Positions 12,007 through 26,262 of a stretch of DNA of 64,000 bases are shown here, in pieces (the stretch's first letter is position 1; every line of letters starts with the position of its first letter). The notes under the pieces were generated by a model, which did no database searches, had not been told where the DNA came from, and saw only the letters and a list, made by a program, of their open reading frames with translations. Origin of the DNA: Trichinella spiralis (lineage: Eukaryota > Nematoda > Enoplea > Trichinellida > Trichinellidae); assembly GCA_000181795.3 (NCBI GenBank), contig CM012953.1:11562691-11626690 (forward strand), written 5' to 3'. Position numbers and translations under genes: made by a program.

Positions 12007-13422
12007 ATTATTGGTGATTTATTCATTTCTGACTAATTCTGCCAAAGGAAATGAATTATGATCAATCACAGGAAGAGATGAATAAGCTGGTCGATGTTGT
12101 TATTAATAAGATTAGCATTTGTGTAAAATATTGAAAAGATCCCAAGAATAATAATAAATATTACACGAAACATGCTGCAGTTGCGATTTTTGTTATCATT
12201 ATTCAATTGAACAAATAAGCATGAAACAGTTTTCCCCAAAAAACTTCCATTCTAATTTTGTTTCTCTTTATGTTTTTTTTTTGTTTTACTTAAACATTCA
12301 AAACTGCCCCTGACTTGTTGCAAAGAATGCCAAGCAACATTCCTCCAAACAAGCAAGCTGGCAAGCGTAAGAAGATGTTTGCACTTGTGCACCAACGTAA
12401 GACGGAAATAAAACATCCAACCAGTTCAAAATCACACATTCAGGCAAATAGCACTGTTCTTGCTGTGTTTAAAATTTCTCAAGATCATTTCATGAGATCA
12501 TTTCATAATTTCTAAAAATAAAAAACAATCATTCGATAATTAATTGTGATTTATACAATTAATTAATCAATTGTTGAAAATGTTCAAAAAATTTGTTAAA
12601 AAATTATTCTCTTGATAATCTTCAAAAGTTTCGACAATACTGTCGTTTTTATTATTTTAAAATTACAATTTTTTCAAAAAAAGAAAAAAACATAACAATA
12701 AAGTTTATAAAACATGATTGTTGTTAATTCAACAACAGTATATCTGGTCTGCGTCAGGAAGCTCAACTTGCAGATATAACAATTTTTCAAATTGTCCCGA
12801 TTCAAATTTGGCCAAAACAGTATATAAGCACATCTTTCAATGATCAATTCCAAATTCCACTGCTTGGTTGAGATGAAATTTTTGCATAAATATTCCCACT
12901 CCTTGCATCAACATGCCTCGCTTTTCACTTTCACCCTTGCGAGTATATTTATTGTACAAAAAAATTTTAAAAAAATTAATGCAGAAACTTTTATTTTTTC
13001 AAGAAAAATTTTAAAATTCGAAATTATCAAAAAAAACGAAGACGAAGGTTGTGGCTTCAAATGTTGAAACGTTGGAAATGATTTACAAATGTTGATCATA
13101 GAATATGGAAAAGCGGCTTTTTTGTCAACAAGTGTTTGTGTAATGTCGGTTGAAAAAGTCGAACAGATGAATAATGTGCTGAAAAGTGGTGGTGAAGAAA
13201 ATTTGCATGCGAATTGAATTCTTATTTTCAGGTACATTATACTGTAGTGGAGAGTGTACTATAGCTGTCAGTTGGATGAAGGTGTTGACGGCTGCGGCTG
13301 GTTGTTGCTGCGCGCGCGTTGTGATCAAATGTAAAGCTTGCTCCTGCCGTTGTTAGCATTGTCAGTTGATTCTGAAAAGTAGTTTCGCCGAGTAGTTAGT
13401 TAGAAAGTCACGTAGTGAGAAG

Positions 13423-16400
13423 ATGAGTTCGGAAAACTTGAGCAGCCCTGCGTCTGAAACTGTCGAAGCGATTGAAGATCCGGGGTAATTGTGTAGTTTT
13501 TTTTTCGTTTGTTCATACAAATTATTTAAATTTTATTTTGTGAAAAAAATTGAAAAAAATCCTTTTTCTCAACGTGCAGTAATGGTATTTTATTCATTGT
13601 TCGTTTTTGTTTGTAGAAAAATGTTCATCGGTGGCTTAAGCTGGCAGACATCAGTGGGTAAGATTTGGATGAGATTTTTTCAAAGAAAAGAAAAAGAATA
13701 GAAAAACAATTATAATTTTTAATTTCAAATTTATTTAATAATTTTTGTTATTGTTGTTGCAGATTCGTTGCGCCAATATTTCATGCAATTTGGGGAGGTG
13801 ACAGAATCTGTCGTGATGCGCGACCCGAATACGAAAAAAGCAAGGTATTAAGATATTTTGAATGAGTGAATTTTTTTCATGGTCATCATGAAAGTAATAA
13901 ATTTGCGTTCCATTTTCTGATCAATTTTGTTAAATTTGAATTTTTGAAAGTTTGTTTTATCTGTTTGTTTGTTTTTTTGTTTAACATTTTCTTCATGGTC
14001 TGGTTCTGTTGGTGCTTGTTGGCCTGTTGCTTGGTTGTCGGTACAAACTCGTTTTCTTAGTGCATAAAACTGCACAATTTTTGTGGGATGAAAAAAAAAT
14101 ATATACATATATTTTTTTTAATTCTTGCTTGATTGTTGTTGAAATTGTAGAGGATTTGGATTTATCAAGTTTGCCGATGCAGCTAGCGTTGACAAAGTGC
14201 TGAATCACCAAGCACACGAACTCGACGGCAAGAAGGCAAGTGAAAAATGAAATAATAAAATAATGAGAATAAATTAAAAATATATATATATTTAAATTAA
14301 GGATAATGAGGAAATTTATTTGGTGTTTATTTATTATTTTTCGTTGCATAATATTATTTTGTTTCAGATTGATCCGAAAGTGGCTTTTCCGAAACGTATT
14401 CAACCAAAAGTAAGCTGCCATCATTGCATTTATGTTGTTAGCCTTTTCAGTAGTAATAGTAGTAGTACACTTTCTGGTCGTTAGTGTTGTTGTTAACACT
14501 GGCGCGCGAGCGCTGACGTCCGCCGGCGCGCTTACGCGCTCGGCGTTATTTGGTTCGATTCTATTGATGCAACTAGTGTTGGAGATATGTAGTTTTTCTC
14601 ATGTTGTTTGTCCAAATGGCAAACTTGTACGTACGTTGACGGTGAACTTAGCATCCTCTGAGCACAGAACATATGTATATATATATCAGAGAAAATTAGT
14701 AATTTAGTAGTTGTTTTGATGGTTGGTGTAATCGTAATAGTAGTAATAGTAGTAGTGGAAATAGGCAATGGGGGCAGAATAGCAGTGAAAGCAGGCTTGA
14801 AAATGCATCAGTTGTTGGAAGAGGAGAAGAAATTCATTCGCTAAAGATGAACACACGCGCGCATTTAAGCTAGGAAATGCTAATGAAAACGAAAATAGGA
14901 GAAGCAGGGGGAGGGAGAGAGAGAGAAGCGCATTGACTAAGAAGCAAGTTTTGGCCGGCTGTCATTTTCAGCGTTCGGTGTTTTCATTCATTCATTTATT
15001 CATTCATGTCTCTTTGGAACTAGTTTTCTTGCCGTAAAATTGCATTGTAAAATTTGAAACTGGATACGTTTAATAAACTGATCGTTTTCATTTTCATTAA
15101 ATTATTAATTTTTTAACATTTCAAAAAAGAAAATTCTCTCTCCTTCTTTCCATTCACAACACCAGCAAACTCTGCAATGGTCAGCAACAACAACAACAAG
15201 AAACAATAATAATGTTGTTGTTGTTTTCTTGTTTTTTTTTCCATTTTAAAATTTTCGTCACGATTAAGAAGCATCCAAGCAAATGTATGTGATTTCACTT
15301 GCGACCATTTCTGACACAACTGGGCCATCGCGATGGCAAACTTGCTGCTGCGCCAGGGGAGGAGCATGGATGTCGCTTGCAACAACGTTCCCATTGGAAG
15401 ACGACGATCAATGAATTTTTGAAAATTTATTAGAAAATTATCATTTTTTCAACTCGAAGAGAAAATAGTAACAAAAATAATAATAATTTATCATTATTCC
15501 TATTTGAAAAAAATATATGTATAGCCAGAACAAATTCAAAGTCATGATAAGTTATTTTTTTGTTGTACTTCTTTTTTCTACCATTTGAAATTTCTACTTT
15601 TTACTGCCGACAGACATGTGTTATTCAGACTGTCAACTGTTTACAGTTGAGAGGCAGGTTGGGATATTTTTGATTGTTTATTTTTATTTTGCAAAAATTT
15701 ATTTTCAACCAATTTTCTTTTCGTTAGAAGTGCTGAGAAAACAAAATATTATCGTTTGAAGAAACAGTTGCAAAACTTGAGAGGTTTTCTTTGGGTTTTT
15801 GAAATTTAAATTTTCAAAACAATTTCCAGCAGTACAGTAAGAAATTGTTTTAGTACAGTCTTCAGTAGAATTACCTGACTGTCATATTTTTGAAATTTTA
15901 TTTATGAATTGTTTTTTTTCTGCTTTTTGAATCGAATTCATTTCACACATGCGTGTTTCTTTGTTTGTTTTATTAAATTCAATTAGATAAATTAAATTAA
16001 ATTATCTTCTGGAAAATGTTCGCAATGATAAAAACGATGTTGTCAGTGTTGGTGTTCTAAATAACGTTTGCACCGCGTGGAAAGTAGAAATTGCGATGCT
16101 TGTCTGTGTGCAGATTTGGTGAACGCGCGGAGAGTTGTTTCCAGTCTGATTGTAAAAGTTGAACTGAAAAACCAATTTCACCGACCCAATTTTGACAACT
16201 TTCATCATTGTTGCCTGGGGTGGTGTTAGTGATGAGGCGAAATTTTTTGTGTGTGAAACGCTTTCGCAAAAGAGGATCCCTTCTTGCCTGGTTGTTGTCC
16301 AATTATCCCACAATTCTTATTCTTCATTCATTTTTTTTGTATTTGTCATTTTTACGAAATGACTTTTTTGGAATTATCATTTCCATCGATCTTGATTTGA

Positions 16401-19400
16401 ATAAATAGTAATCATAACACCTGAATAAATGGTGCAGTGAAAGATGATCAACTTCTTCTGTTTCACAGATTAATTTCTTACAGTTAGTTGAAAATGTGTT
16501 ATGTAGAGTGGAAAATTGAACTAGTGAATTTCTACAATTATCATTTCGACGATATCTTATTTTCTTATGAAATGGTATTTCTTTTTAACTTGTTGCTTGC
16601 TCAATATTTCAATATAACAATCATCTCGGTTATGTTATTACTTTTTTTTTAAATTATTGTTGAGATTATTTATTTATTCATTTGTATTTGAATCATAAGA
16701 AGAAGAAGAAGATGATGATGATGATGATGAAAATGTGCTGTTGTTGGTGGTAGTTTTCTTCAAAATTTCAAGTTTGATATTCTTTTAATTAGATGCCGAC
16801 TTCCATTAAATTGATGAATATTATTGTTCTATAAGTTGTGTGTGTATGTTAATTTTATTGGACAAAGTATTTAGTTGCTGATCGATTTGTTCATTTTTGC
16901 ATTGTTTGTCTAAGCTGTGCAGTAGGATTTTTCAACAATCTCTCTCGTCGAAAGTAGTAGTTAGCTGTTTCCAGTAATAAAATAAAATACAAATCCTGTT
17001 TAAATGCAGCAAATCTAGAAAGATTAAATAAAAATTAAACCATTTCGTGTCTTGATGTGTTCAATTAATAAAAAAAATAGTCTGGTCAGTTGGTTAAAAT
17101 TTTCAAAATAATTTTTTGTCAGCGAATAATGGAAAATTGTCAATGGAAGCAGGCAGATTTTTCCTTCCAGTTTTATCCATTTTACGAAATTGTATTTTAC
17201 TTTCGAAAAATGTTCTCTCCAAGGCATGCGGTGCAGTTCAATTTGGAACTGCACTTTAGCTGTGAACGCGTCGTTTCTTCTCAGCTTCTTTTGTGATCAT
17301 TAAAGAAAACTTATTATTAAATATTATGAAAAATGAGAATAAACGAGTCGCATATTTTCATTTTCTCACATTTGGTTTTGGTTGCTTTTTTTTATCGAAA
17401 AATTCCTCGCCTCAGTCTGTTTCACTCGACTGGTGTAACTGGCACTACCACTGGCAAGTAACTACGATGATTTTTATTATTACGTGCTATTAAAATGGCA
17501 GCTGTAGTGCAGACCCCGTTCATAGCAGCAGTTAGTTAGTTAGTTAGTTGGTATGCAGCAGCAAATAGCATTGCAGCAGCAGCAGTAGTAGTAGTAGTAG
17601 CAGCTGAGATGGAAGAATAATGATAAATTATTTTCGTTTTTACGATTTTCAGTTTTTTTTACTTTTGCTTGTTTTGTTATATTATTCATTGGAAAATGTG
17701 TTGTTGGCATTTGATGGATCGCATTCGTTCATGAATAAAAAAAATTCTGCTGTGTATGTATTCCCACGCTCTTGCGAGTTGATTCTTTCTCATCACATTG
17801 TACATTTTTTATTATGAATGAAAATGAATAGAGTATAAATTGAATTTGCATTTTTTATTTTTCATTTCTATTTTTTGCTGTAGCATTCATGTGAAACTTG
17901 GTTGGAATGTGTTTTAATAATTTATTTTTCTATCAAAGTACAATTTTACTGGTGATGTTGTTGGTGCTTGTGCTCGTTGGTGGTAGGCTTCGGCTGGGAT
18001 GGACATTTTATTTGTAGTTTTGTTGTTCAACGACGTTAGTGTTCTGTGTCTGGTTGGCTGGCACACGATTTCGGCGCGGTGCATTAGCGTGGTTTTTGGA
18101 AACTTGTGTCAATAGCTTCCGGATGCATTGTCGTCGGTCCGGAAGTTGGCAAATCGATGCTTGGCTCTTGAACTGGTGCTCCCCTATGTGTCGGCTCGGC
18201 CGGGATCTTGATTACGGCCCCAAAAATCGATCCACTTCATGGCTCATTAAATAGCTTCTTGATGGGGAGGGAAAGGGAGAGTGAGTGAGCGAGTGAGAGT
18301 GAGAGGCAGCAAAATTGGCCTAAAGGTTGGAGAGGGGTGAATTTATCATAAAGGCGCGTCTTTCTTTGTCAACCGATAATCGAAAATGAATCTTTTACGG
18401 TAAAAGACGGGCAGACAGATTTAGTTGTAGGATGGAAAAATTCATTCATCCATCCATCCATTCATTCATTCGTTCTTCCTCTGCTTGACGACGTGTTGTT
18501 GTTGTTGTTGCCTGGTCAATTTTACTTTTTTTTTTCTAATCCTGCTTATTCATTTAAATACTACTGACGTCAGATTGTGAATCGCCGGCGTTGTTGTGTT
18601 GTTTACATAAAGAATTGTACTTTTCTTTGGCTTCAAGTTGATCATTGGTCTCAGGTTCAATCACGCACGTTTCGACTCGACAAATTATTTTTCTTTCAAA
18701 CGACCAACCAATCAAAACAGTCCGTTGAAACTCTCTCCACTACAAAAATACAACAGTAGAAACGCTATTTATAATTGTTTCTTTCAAATTATGAAGTTTT
18801 TGAATTAAAAAAGTGAAGTCTTTCTTTTTTATTATTTTTTACATGACTTAATGAGAAGAAGAATGTCTGATGTTGTTTTTGTGTTTATTTATTTTATTTT
18901 TTAAAGCATGAAAATTTCTTTGACTGTTTCAAATTTTATATTTTTTCATGCCGATGAGAAAGAAAGAAATTTTCTTTTCTCTTATTTATTTTTTTTAAAT
19001 TATCGTCTGGGGTAAAATTATCAGTTTTTTTTTTTCATTCGCTCTCTCCGTCGGTTGTGATTGGTTGACCTTTTTTATTGGCTAGTGGTCGTTACACCAG
19101 TGACAAAGGAACAAAAGCAGCGGAGAAAGTTATTAGCGTTCAGTGCTGCTGCTTCTGCTGCGGGGCTGGTTAAAAATTTAACATCCGCTGTGTTAATAGG
19201 CGAATTTTTGACAGCGTTCGATTTTTCATCCCCGCAGGTTGATGAGAGAGCAAGGAATTAACATTTTCTTCGGCCAACAATTTTTAAAGAAGAAGAAGAA
19301 GAAGAAGCCAAAGAGCATCAGCGGCAGCCAGCAGCAGCAGCATTTACTTTTCGAGTGACGTAGCAACGAGCTGCTCTGCTGCTGCTGCATTTGCGCCTCG

Positions 19401-22400
19401 TCGGTTATAAAAAGCACTTTTATTTATTTATACTTTCGTCTACTTTCACCATTACTATTATTATTTATTATTTGGTCATAAATTTCAACTTGCTTTATTA
19501 TAACGTTTTGTGGGTAAAAAGGTTTGTTTTCACTTAACATCATCATCATCATCGGAGAGTAATTCAGTTGAATACTTAAACACCGTTGGGAAATTGTTGT
19601 TCTTTATTTGATCAAATTTAATACAGTCAACTGGCTAGCTAGCTAGTTGGTTGTTTTTTGTTTGTTTTAACATAAACACGTCCGCTTCTTCGGTCCGTCT
19701 GTATTTTTGTTTGCTGGAAAAAAGGGCCAAAGAGCGCGAAAACCGACACAGACAGACGCTTGTGAAGAAGAAAGAAATCGATTTGAGAAAACAACAGTCG
19801 TGTCGCTATCTATCGTGCGTGAACGGGTAAAATGCCCGAGGCGTAAGATTTATCTATGGCCAATGTTTGTTTTATTTTTTTGCTGAAGTTTATGGTGTTT
19901 TCTTATTCTTATTCACAAGATTGGTTAATTTGATTAATTGATTAATTAATTTATTATTATTATTATTCACCAAAGAAAGATAGGCAGAGATTTTGCTTGC
20001 AATGCATCCGCCCACTCATTCGTCGTCACCCGAATTGACCAATCACATATTTGGGTGGAAATTTCACGAATAGAAAAGCTTTCAGAAACGTTTTCGGCGG
20101 TTGATGTTGGGAAAAAATGCAGTTTGACAAGTTTGAGATTGGCCAATTGGTGGATGGACACTTTTTCTTTTTGTCAGTGTTTCTTTCTTTTTCTCTGGTT
20201 GGTTGGTGCAGTAGTAGTGGTAGTAGTTAGTAGTTGATGGTGATGATGATGATGAACAATTTGTAAAATTCATGGTGTTGTCTGTGTTGATGATGGTCAT
20301 CGGTCGTGGTTATTTATTTTCTGAATACGTCTACCCACGTATTTGTTTTTTTGTTTGTTTGTTTGTTTGTTGTTGTTCTAGAGTTTGCTTGCTGTGACAT
20401 TTTCTTCTTTTTTTTCCACGAACGTCGTCGTCTCATTTTTCTTTGCTTGGTTAATGAAAGCAACGATTGATTGATAAAAATTGCTTTGGTCGCCTGCTTT
20501 TTAAAATCGTCTTTTCCAGAAAGAGGATTATTAAAATCAGAGAATAGATGTTCAACTTTCTCTGTATTTTGTAGTTTTGTGTGGTATTGCTTTTTTTACT
20601 CATCACTTACTTCTTGATGCAGAGTGTAGTTTGTTTATTTATTTATTTATTTTTCTTCTCAGTTGACGAAAGCAACGACTCAGCAACAAAGCAGTATTAG
20701 TACTACTTTAGCATAGTGTAGAGGGTTCACAAATATTTTATTTTACTCAATGTCGTCGTCATCTTCGTCGTCGCTTTCCAATTTCCTACGTGATTCCTCG
20801 TCATCCGTCAGTAATGCTATTTTTTTTATCTTTATGAATTTATATACATGTAGTTGTTTCTTTTTTTTTATAATCATTTTCACTTGGTTATGATGATGAT
20901 ATTCATTCGAATGAATTTTTTTTTAATTTATCTTCATGTACATTCTTATTTGTTTTTTGTATGTTTTTTTAAAATTATCATTTAGTTTTAGCATATTATT
21001 CAGTATGTAATAGTGGTAGTAGTAGTAGTTGTTGTTGTTGTGTTGTTGTTACAATGAGTCAGTGTATAGCAGTAGCAGCAGAAGAAATAAATAGTAGGTA
21101 GATATTGATTTTTTTTGATTTGTTCGCCTGCGTCTCTGTTCAAGCATCATCTTTGTGTGAAATCACCAACCACCAAACCCACCATGTTTGCTTGAAAAGC
21201 TGTAGTGAAAAATTTCCTTGTTGTCGTTTGATCGTTTTGTATATTATTATTATTATTATTATTATTTATGTATTATAAAATAAAAATCAGAAAATTGCCG
21301 TACAAACTGAGCTGAACTGAATTGGCTAGCATCTAGAAACTGGTGGACAACAACGAGACGACGACGACGACGATTGGACAAATAAAATGCTGGCAGTGCA
21401 AGTTGCTTTGTTCAAAATCAAACTGGTCCTTCCTTCTTTTTCTCACTTTAAAATCTTCCTTCTCTTAACTTTCATTTAAACTGGTGGTGTCTGCTTTTGC
21501 TCGTGTGTCGACTATATAGTTGTCGTTTATTTATTTATTTATTCAAAATTCATTTTGCTCCGTCTGCTTTTCCTCTGCTTGTTGTTGCTTTTCCCATTTT
21601 CAATTTCAATTATTAGCTTAACAATTTGACTTCAAATCACTGGGATGTAATGTTTTTTTTTTGTTTACATCAAGTGAACACTAATATTTGAATATATATC
21701 TAAATATACAATATTATAATATTTTGTGTTTTTGTCGATAAATTGCGCGTTTTTTATTTTAAAATTTAAAACCCTTTTTTCCCACCACTACTTGCATTGA
21801 TTATATTAGTAGTTTATTTGCATTTATAGATGGTCACGAGAACAAAAAAGATTTTCGTCGGTGGTCTGTCTGCTTCGACTACACTGGAAGATATGAAAAA
21901 TTATTTTACTCAATACGGACGGGTGAGGGTTACGTTATTTTTTTTTGCATTTTTTAAAAAAAATTTATTCTTCAATTTCTATTTAAGATTGAAGATAGTA
22001 TGTTAATGTTTGATAAGTCGACCAATCGACACCGAGGTAAGTTTTTTCTTTTTTTTTCTCTTTTTTACACGAACATATTATATATATGTATAAGATTTAT
22101 ATGTTTATTATAAAAATTTTCTTTGTCCCATCTGGTGGAACTTGACTCTAGTTTTTTAACGGAACAATTTTCACTTCCTACTGTTATTTTTTCTTATTTT
22201 TTGTTCTTTAAATATACCATCAACAATGATGGGGGAATGGAATGATCACCCTTAAATGACTTCGCAGCAGCAGCAGCAGCAGTGTGCTCAGAAACTTTTT
22301 TGCACTTTTTATTGATTTAACTTCCTTTAACTTTGGCTCATTCAATGCTGTAACTCGAACTATACATATGTAATGGACGAGAAGTGGAAGAAAAAAGAAA

Positions 22401-23953
22401 CATTAAAATTATTCCAATCCACCTTTCAGTATATATATAACTTTGCTTTTTTAATCGATCTATTTGCTGTTGACAATAATTTTAACTTTAGCTGTTTTGC
22501 ATTTCATTTCATGAACTTTTCAACTACTCATTTATGTGAAAATTATTTTGATTTATGAGGTTCACTTTAAAAATTAACTTTGGAACACCATCTAAAAATA
22601 TTGAGAAAGCATATTATTATTATTATTATTCATGAATGTTTTTGAATTTTTCTTAAACTTATGTTAGTATAAGTATATTTCCGTTGTAGGATGCGGTTTT
22701 CCTATATACTTGCATAAATAGTAATAATAATGAATTTGTGAAAAAAGGCTTTTTCATAATGGTGATCATGATGGTGGCGGTGGTAGTGCTGCTGCTGCTG
22801 CTGCTGCTGCTGTGCATGCAGTTGTTGCATTGAACGTGCAATTAGCAAATGTTTCTTCTATATTTCTTTTATTTTATTTTATTACGTTGAAAATATTTGA
22901 AATTCCATTGCCAAGATAAGCGATAAACAAATAATGACACAGTTGGTTGTTATTTTACTTTCATTTTCAGGTTTTGGCTTTATTACTTTTGATAATGAAG
23001 ACGTGGTTGAAAAAGTTGTCGAAATTCATTTTCATGAGATCAATGGGAAAATGGTAATTATAATTCCATTTTATTATCAATATATTACTGTTGTATAAGT
23101 AGCAATACGTCGGAAATATTAAAAAGAAAATAACAAAAAAAAATCTTGCCATTAAGGTTGAATGCAAAAAAGCCCAACCGAAAGAGGTAATGCTACCTGT
23201 TCAGATAGCTAAGAACAGAGCTTTTAGTCGCAAGTTTTATGGCGGTTTAGCAGATCTCTATGGTAAATATAAAATTATCTGTAATCTGAAATAAACTAAT
23301 TTCAAAAATAATTTTTTCTTTCAAGGTAATTATTCACCTACGTTTTCTCCACGCTTTGGTTATCGATCTTGTTTTTATTATCCTCCTGGTGAGTTGGTTG
23401 GTTGATTGATGATGAAATAAATTTGCTTTCTAAATTTATGCACATGTATATGTATGTATACATATATATATATGTATATGTTTGTTTTTAATTAGGCCTA
23501 TACAGCTATTTCATTTCTCCAAGTGATAAATATTTCACGGATATTGCATTTTCCGCGCAGTTGGCAGTAGCGAATGGGAGGCCTGATTTGGCAAGAACTA
23601 GTAAGTTGAGAAAAAGAAATCATTTAATTTATATATATATATATTATTTATTTAATAAAATTCATTTTAGTGCTGAACGCAAGTTACGCAGGTGGTTACA
23701 TGTCCCCAGCATCACCAAGTGCTCAACATGGTTTCACAACAGCTGCCGGACATACAGCGGCAACGCAGGCCGTGGATATTTATTCAGCCGGTGGCACGCC
23801 GGAATTGGCATCTTACATAACAGCGGTAAGAATGATGTGTTTATTGTTGTTTTAAACATAATTTTTCACTTTATTACAATAATTGTTGTTTTTTTTGTTG
23901 CTGATATTTAGCCAGCTCCGTTGTTGACTGCTGCTTACAATGGTTACCATTGA
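13423..23953 (+). CDS. MSI: Musashi RNA-binding protein, 335 aa, 13 coding exons
   Basis: Musashi-family translational regulator that binds UAG-containing motifs in mRNA 3' UTRs. Exons: 13423-13484, 13617-13657, 13763-13844, 14151-14235, 14368-14409, 21830-21922, 21988-22036, 22971-23053, 23157-23262, 23326-23388, 23496-23600, 23671-23825, 23912-23953. All phases agree. RRM1 (about residues 22-96) has RNP2 MFIGGLSW and RNP1 RGFGFIKF, then the family linker [17 protein letters not shown]2 (about 110-183) has RNP2 IFVGGLSA and RNP1 RGFGFITF, ending [16 protein letters not shown]. The Tyr/Ser/Gly/Ala-rich tail ends AAYNGYH, matching the conserved NGYH end of animal Musashi proteins. The fourth exon ends AAG|GCAAGT, so intron 4 is GC-AG rather than GT-AG. 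Intron 5 is 7.4 kb, a usual place for enhancers or alternative promoters. Identification is secure. Confidence 0.95.
14236..14367 (+). other. GC-AG intron of Musashi
   Basis: The donor is GCAAGT and the acceptor TTTCAG. The exon sequence AAG before it and the otherwise perfect donor consensus are the usual marks of a genuine GC-AG intron. The only nearby GT would put a stop codon two codons later, while the GC site restores the conserved run HELDGKKIDPKVAF. Confidence 0.88.
14410..21829 (+). other. 7.4 kb Musashi intron between RRM1 and RRM2 exons
   Basis: The intron is strongly T- and G-biased on the sense strand and packed with short simple repeats: GTT/TTG, GTA, GAT, ATT, AAG and ATTT runs. 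GC-richer islands lie near 14500-14560, 17990-18310 and 19060-19400. I see no exon with splice support in it. It may hold regulatory DNA or unannotated short RNAs, but no element can be named from sequence. Confidence 0.6.
22788..22813. repeat. (CTG)n microsatellite in a Musashi intron
   Basis: About eight perfect trinucleotide repeats inside the intron between 22037 and 22970. Confidence 0.9.
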
Positions 23954-26262
23954 ATTCGGCTGGCCATATTCTGATTTTCATTGGTTTTATCCAAAATATG
24001 CACACCGACATGTCGGTCTTTTTTATATGAATTTGATTTTTTCATGCTATACATCGTTTTTTCTCTTTTCTTCTTTCATCATCATCTATCTGTATTTTAC
24101 CCCTCAAAATTGAATTAATTATTCGTTTTAAAGTGCACCTTCAAGCACGGATTATTCTATTTATTAATTTACTTCATATATATGCATACATTTATATATT
24201 TATTTATTTGTTTAATTTTTCTTATTGATATTTTTGTTGTTTTTCTTTTTTTTCTTTTTTAAATCATTCATCATCTTCAAATCACCGTACAAAATAATCT
24301 TTCCTCCCCGCCCTCACTATTTTCATTGTCGTTGATTGCAGTGATTACCAATTCATTTCACTGCAATCATAGTTTGATTGATCGATCAGTTGATGATTGA
24401 TTTTTTAATTTATTCAAATTTCAATCCAATCTTCCCAGATAAAACTGCAGTTTTCACATCTTATTTATTTATTTTGAACAGAAGTAGAGAAGAAACAGTT
24501 AATTGTGAAACTTTTATTAATTTTTAAAGTTTCTTTTTTTATTTTTCTATTTGATCGAGTGTAGTTTGATGAATAGTTTTCTGTGAACAACAACAACAAC
24601 AGTATATATATATATATTGAATATTTTTTCCATCATTTCTGCATATCCCATACAACGGAGAGTGGTTGAAAAAGCGATGTGCATTGTGTTGTTGTTCACC
24701 ACAGCAATTTGTGTTGTAGCCGTTGTCGGCTATTGGACAATTGCTGTACTTTTCTTTTTAATGCTTTCTGCACGATGGCCTTTGCAATAAGTAGTTTTTC
24801 CTAGTATGGTCATTGTGTTTTGCTTTTTTTGGATTTTCCCACACACATGCATACGTACATTTTTTCTGACTCGAATTGTTGTTTGTCATCGTTGAGAATA
24901 AGCTCTCTCGTTCTCAGTGAATTTGTTCTCATGCCACAGTGGCCTGTTTATTATTTTTCCCCTATTTCATTATTACAATTATTATAATTATCATTTTTGT
25001 TTTATTTCTGAAAATGCTTGTCTGTCTCTCAGTATTTTTTTCTCGCTTCATGTCACCAGATGGAATGGATATCGGCAACATCGCAGAGAAAAGAATTTAT
25101 GACATTCATTGTCTGTCTTATTGCTGTGTGGAGAGACTTGAAGAACTTTTTCTTCATTCTTTGATTGTCTTTAAAATCATTTTACTTTATTTTATTATTG
25201 GATTTATGATGACCGTGTGCTTATAAAAATCTATCATCACAAACCAACAAATCGGCATATGTTGATGAAAAGTCGTTGTGTTGTTATTTGCTATATACTG
25301 CTGCTGTTTCCGCCATATCGAACTCCAAATGCACAGTATTATCATTCTTCTTATCATTACTGTAAGCAACGATCCAGCAAATTGCAATAACTTTGCAGCT
25401 ATCAGATCTTTTCCTCCACCATGTTGAGCAAACATACTTTAAAATTTTTTAAAGAAAAAACATGTCTTTTCTCGTGTCTATCCGTATTTTTTCATTCCAT
25501 GCGTACGCAAAAACGACAGAAAGCACTCAGCTGCTGCACACTGGCTAGTTGACTGACTGCTTTGTTTATTCATTCATCAGTCATCATCATCATCATCATG
25601 AGTTTGTGCATGCAGTGTGGATTTTTATTGAATTCATTTTTTCAGCCATTTTTGAATGGAAGAAAATGCAAATTATGCAAAAAAGGTAATGTCATTTGTT
25701 ACAGCTTTTCACAACAACTGACGATGGCACAGTACGTCGATAACGGAACATTTTTAAAAAAATTATAAACAAAACAATACACAAACAACCGACTGTCGAA
25801 TGCAAATTTTTGTCATCTTTTTTATTTATTAATTTTTGGTTTGTGAGCCGCTTTACTGCATCACGCATTGCTTTGGTAAAAAAATATATGCAATTCGTGT
25901 ACGGATCGATCGATGATTTTCATTTTTTCCGAATGAAATATAGAATAAGCAAAAGAAAATATTTATTTATTTATTTGAATAAAAACATGAAAATACAAAA
26001 TGATCAAAGGCAAAGAAGGTATTGTTGCTTTTTTTCCTTCATGCAGATTTTTGTGAAGAAATGATCGTGAGACAGACAATGTGACTGGCATGAATGGAAA
26101 GTAGGTAAAATGATCATGTGCAACAAAAATGTTGTGCTTGCTTACATCGTGCACGTACAGTGGTTGTAGACTGATGGAATAAGAGAGACAGAGAGGAAGG
26201 ATGAATGTAGTAGATAAAATGCTCATCTTGTGAATGAACCATTCAATCAATCATTCATTCAT
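23954..26262. other. Musashi 3' UTR and convergent intergenic DNA
   Basis: The T-rich sequence after the Musashi stop is probably a long 3' UTR. Musashi on the plus strand and the Mondo gene on the minus strand converge here, so both polyadenylation sites should lie in this stretch. Short open frames near 24917-25226 and 25562-26064 have low-complexity content and no splice support. No other gene is seen. Confidence 0.5.

Larger units (their letters stand above)
9443..13422. other. Intergenic region between TTLL4 and Musashi
   Basis: About 4 kb, mostly AT-rich. It holds a (TA)n run near 11969-12003 and a few coding-like patches: 10992-11130, 11460-11740 and 12312-12515, each open for about 25-65 codons and richer in GC than its surroundings. 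I cannot join them into a gene. The last few hundred bases, which include a GC-rich stretch near 13280-13330, should carry the Musashi promoter and 5' leader. Confidence 0.5.

Noticed and set aside
18039-18254. Trp/Arg-rich open frame in the Musashi intron
   Set aside because: It has no acceptor and donor in a phase that joins the flanking exons (phase 0 in and out needed) and resembles no known Musashi segment.
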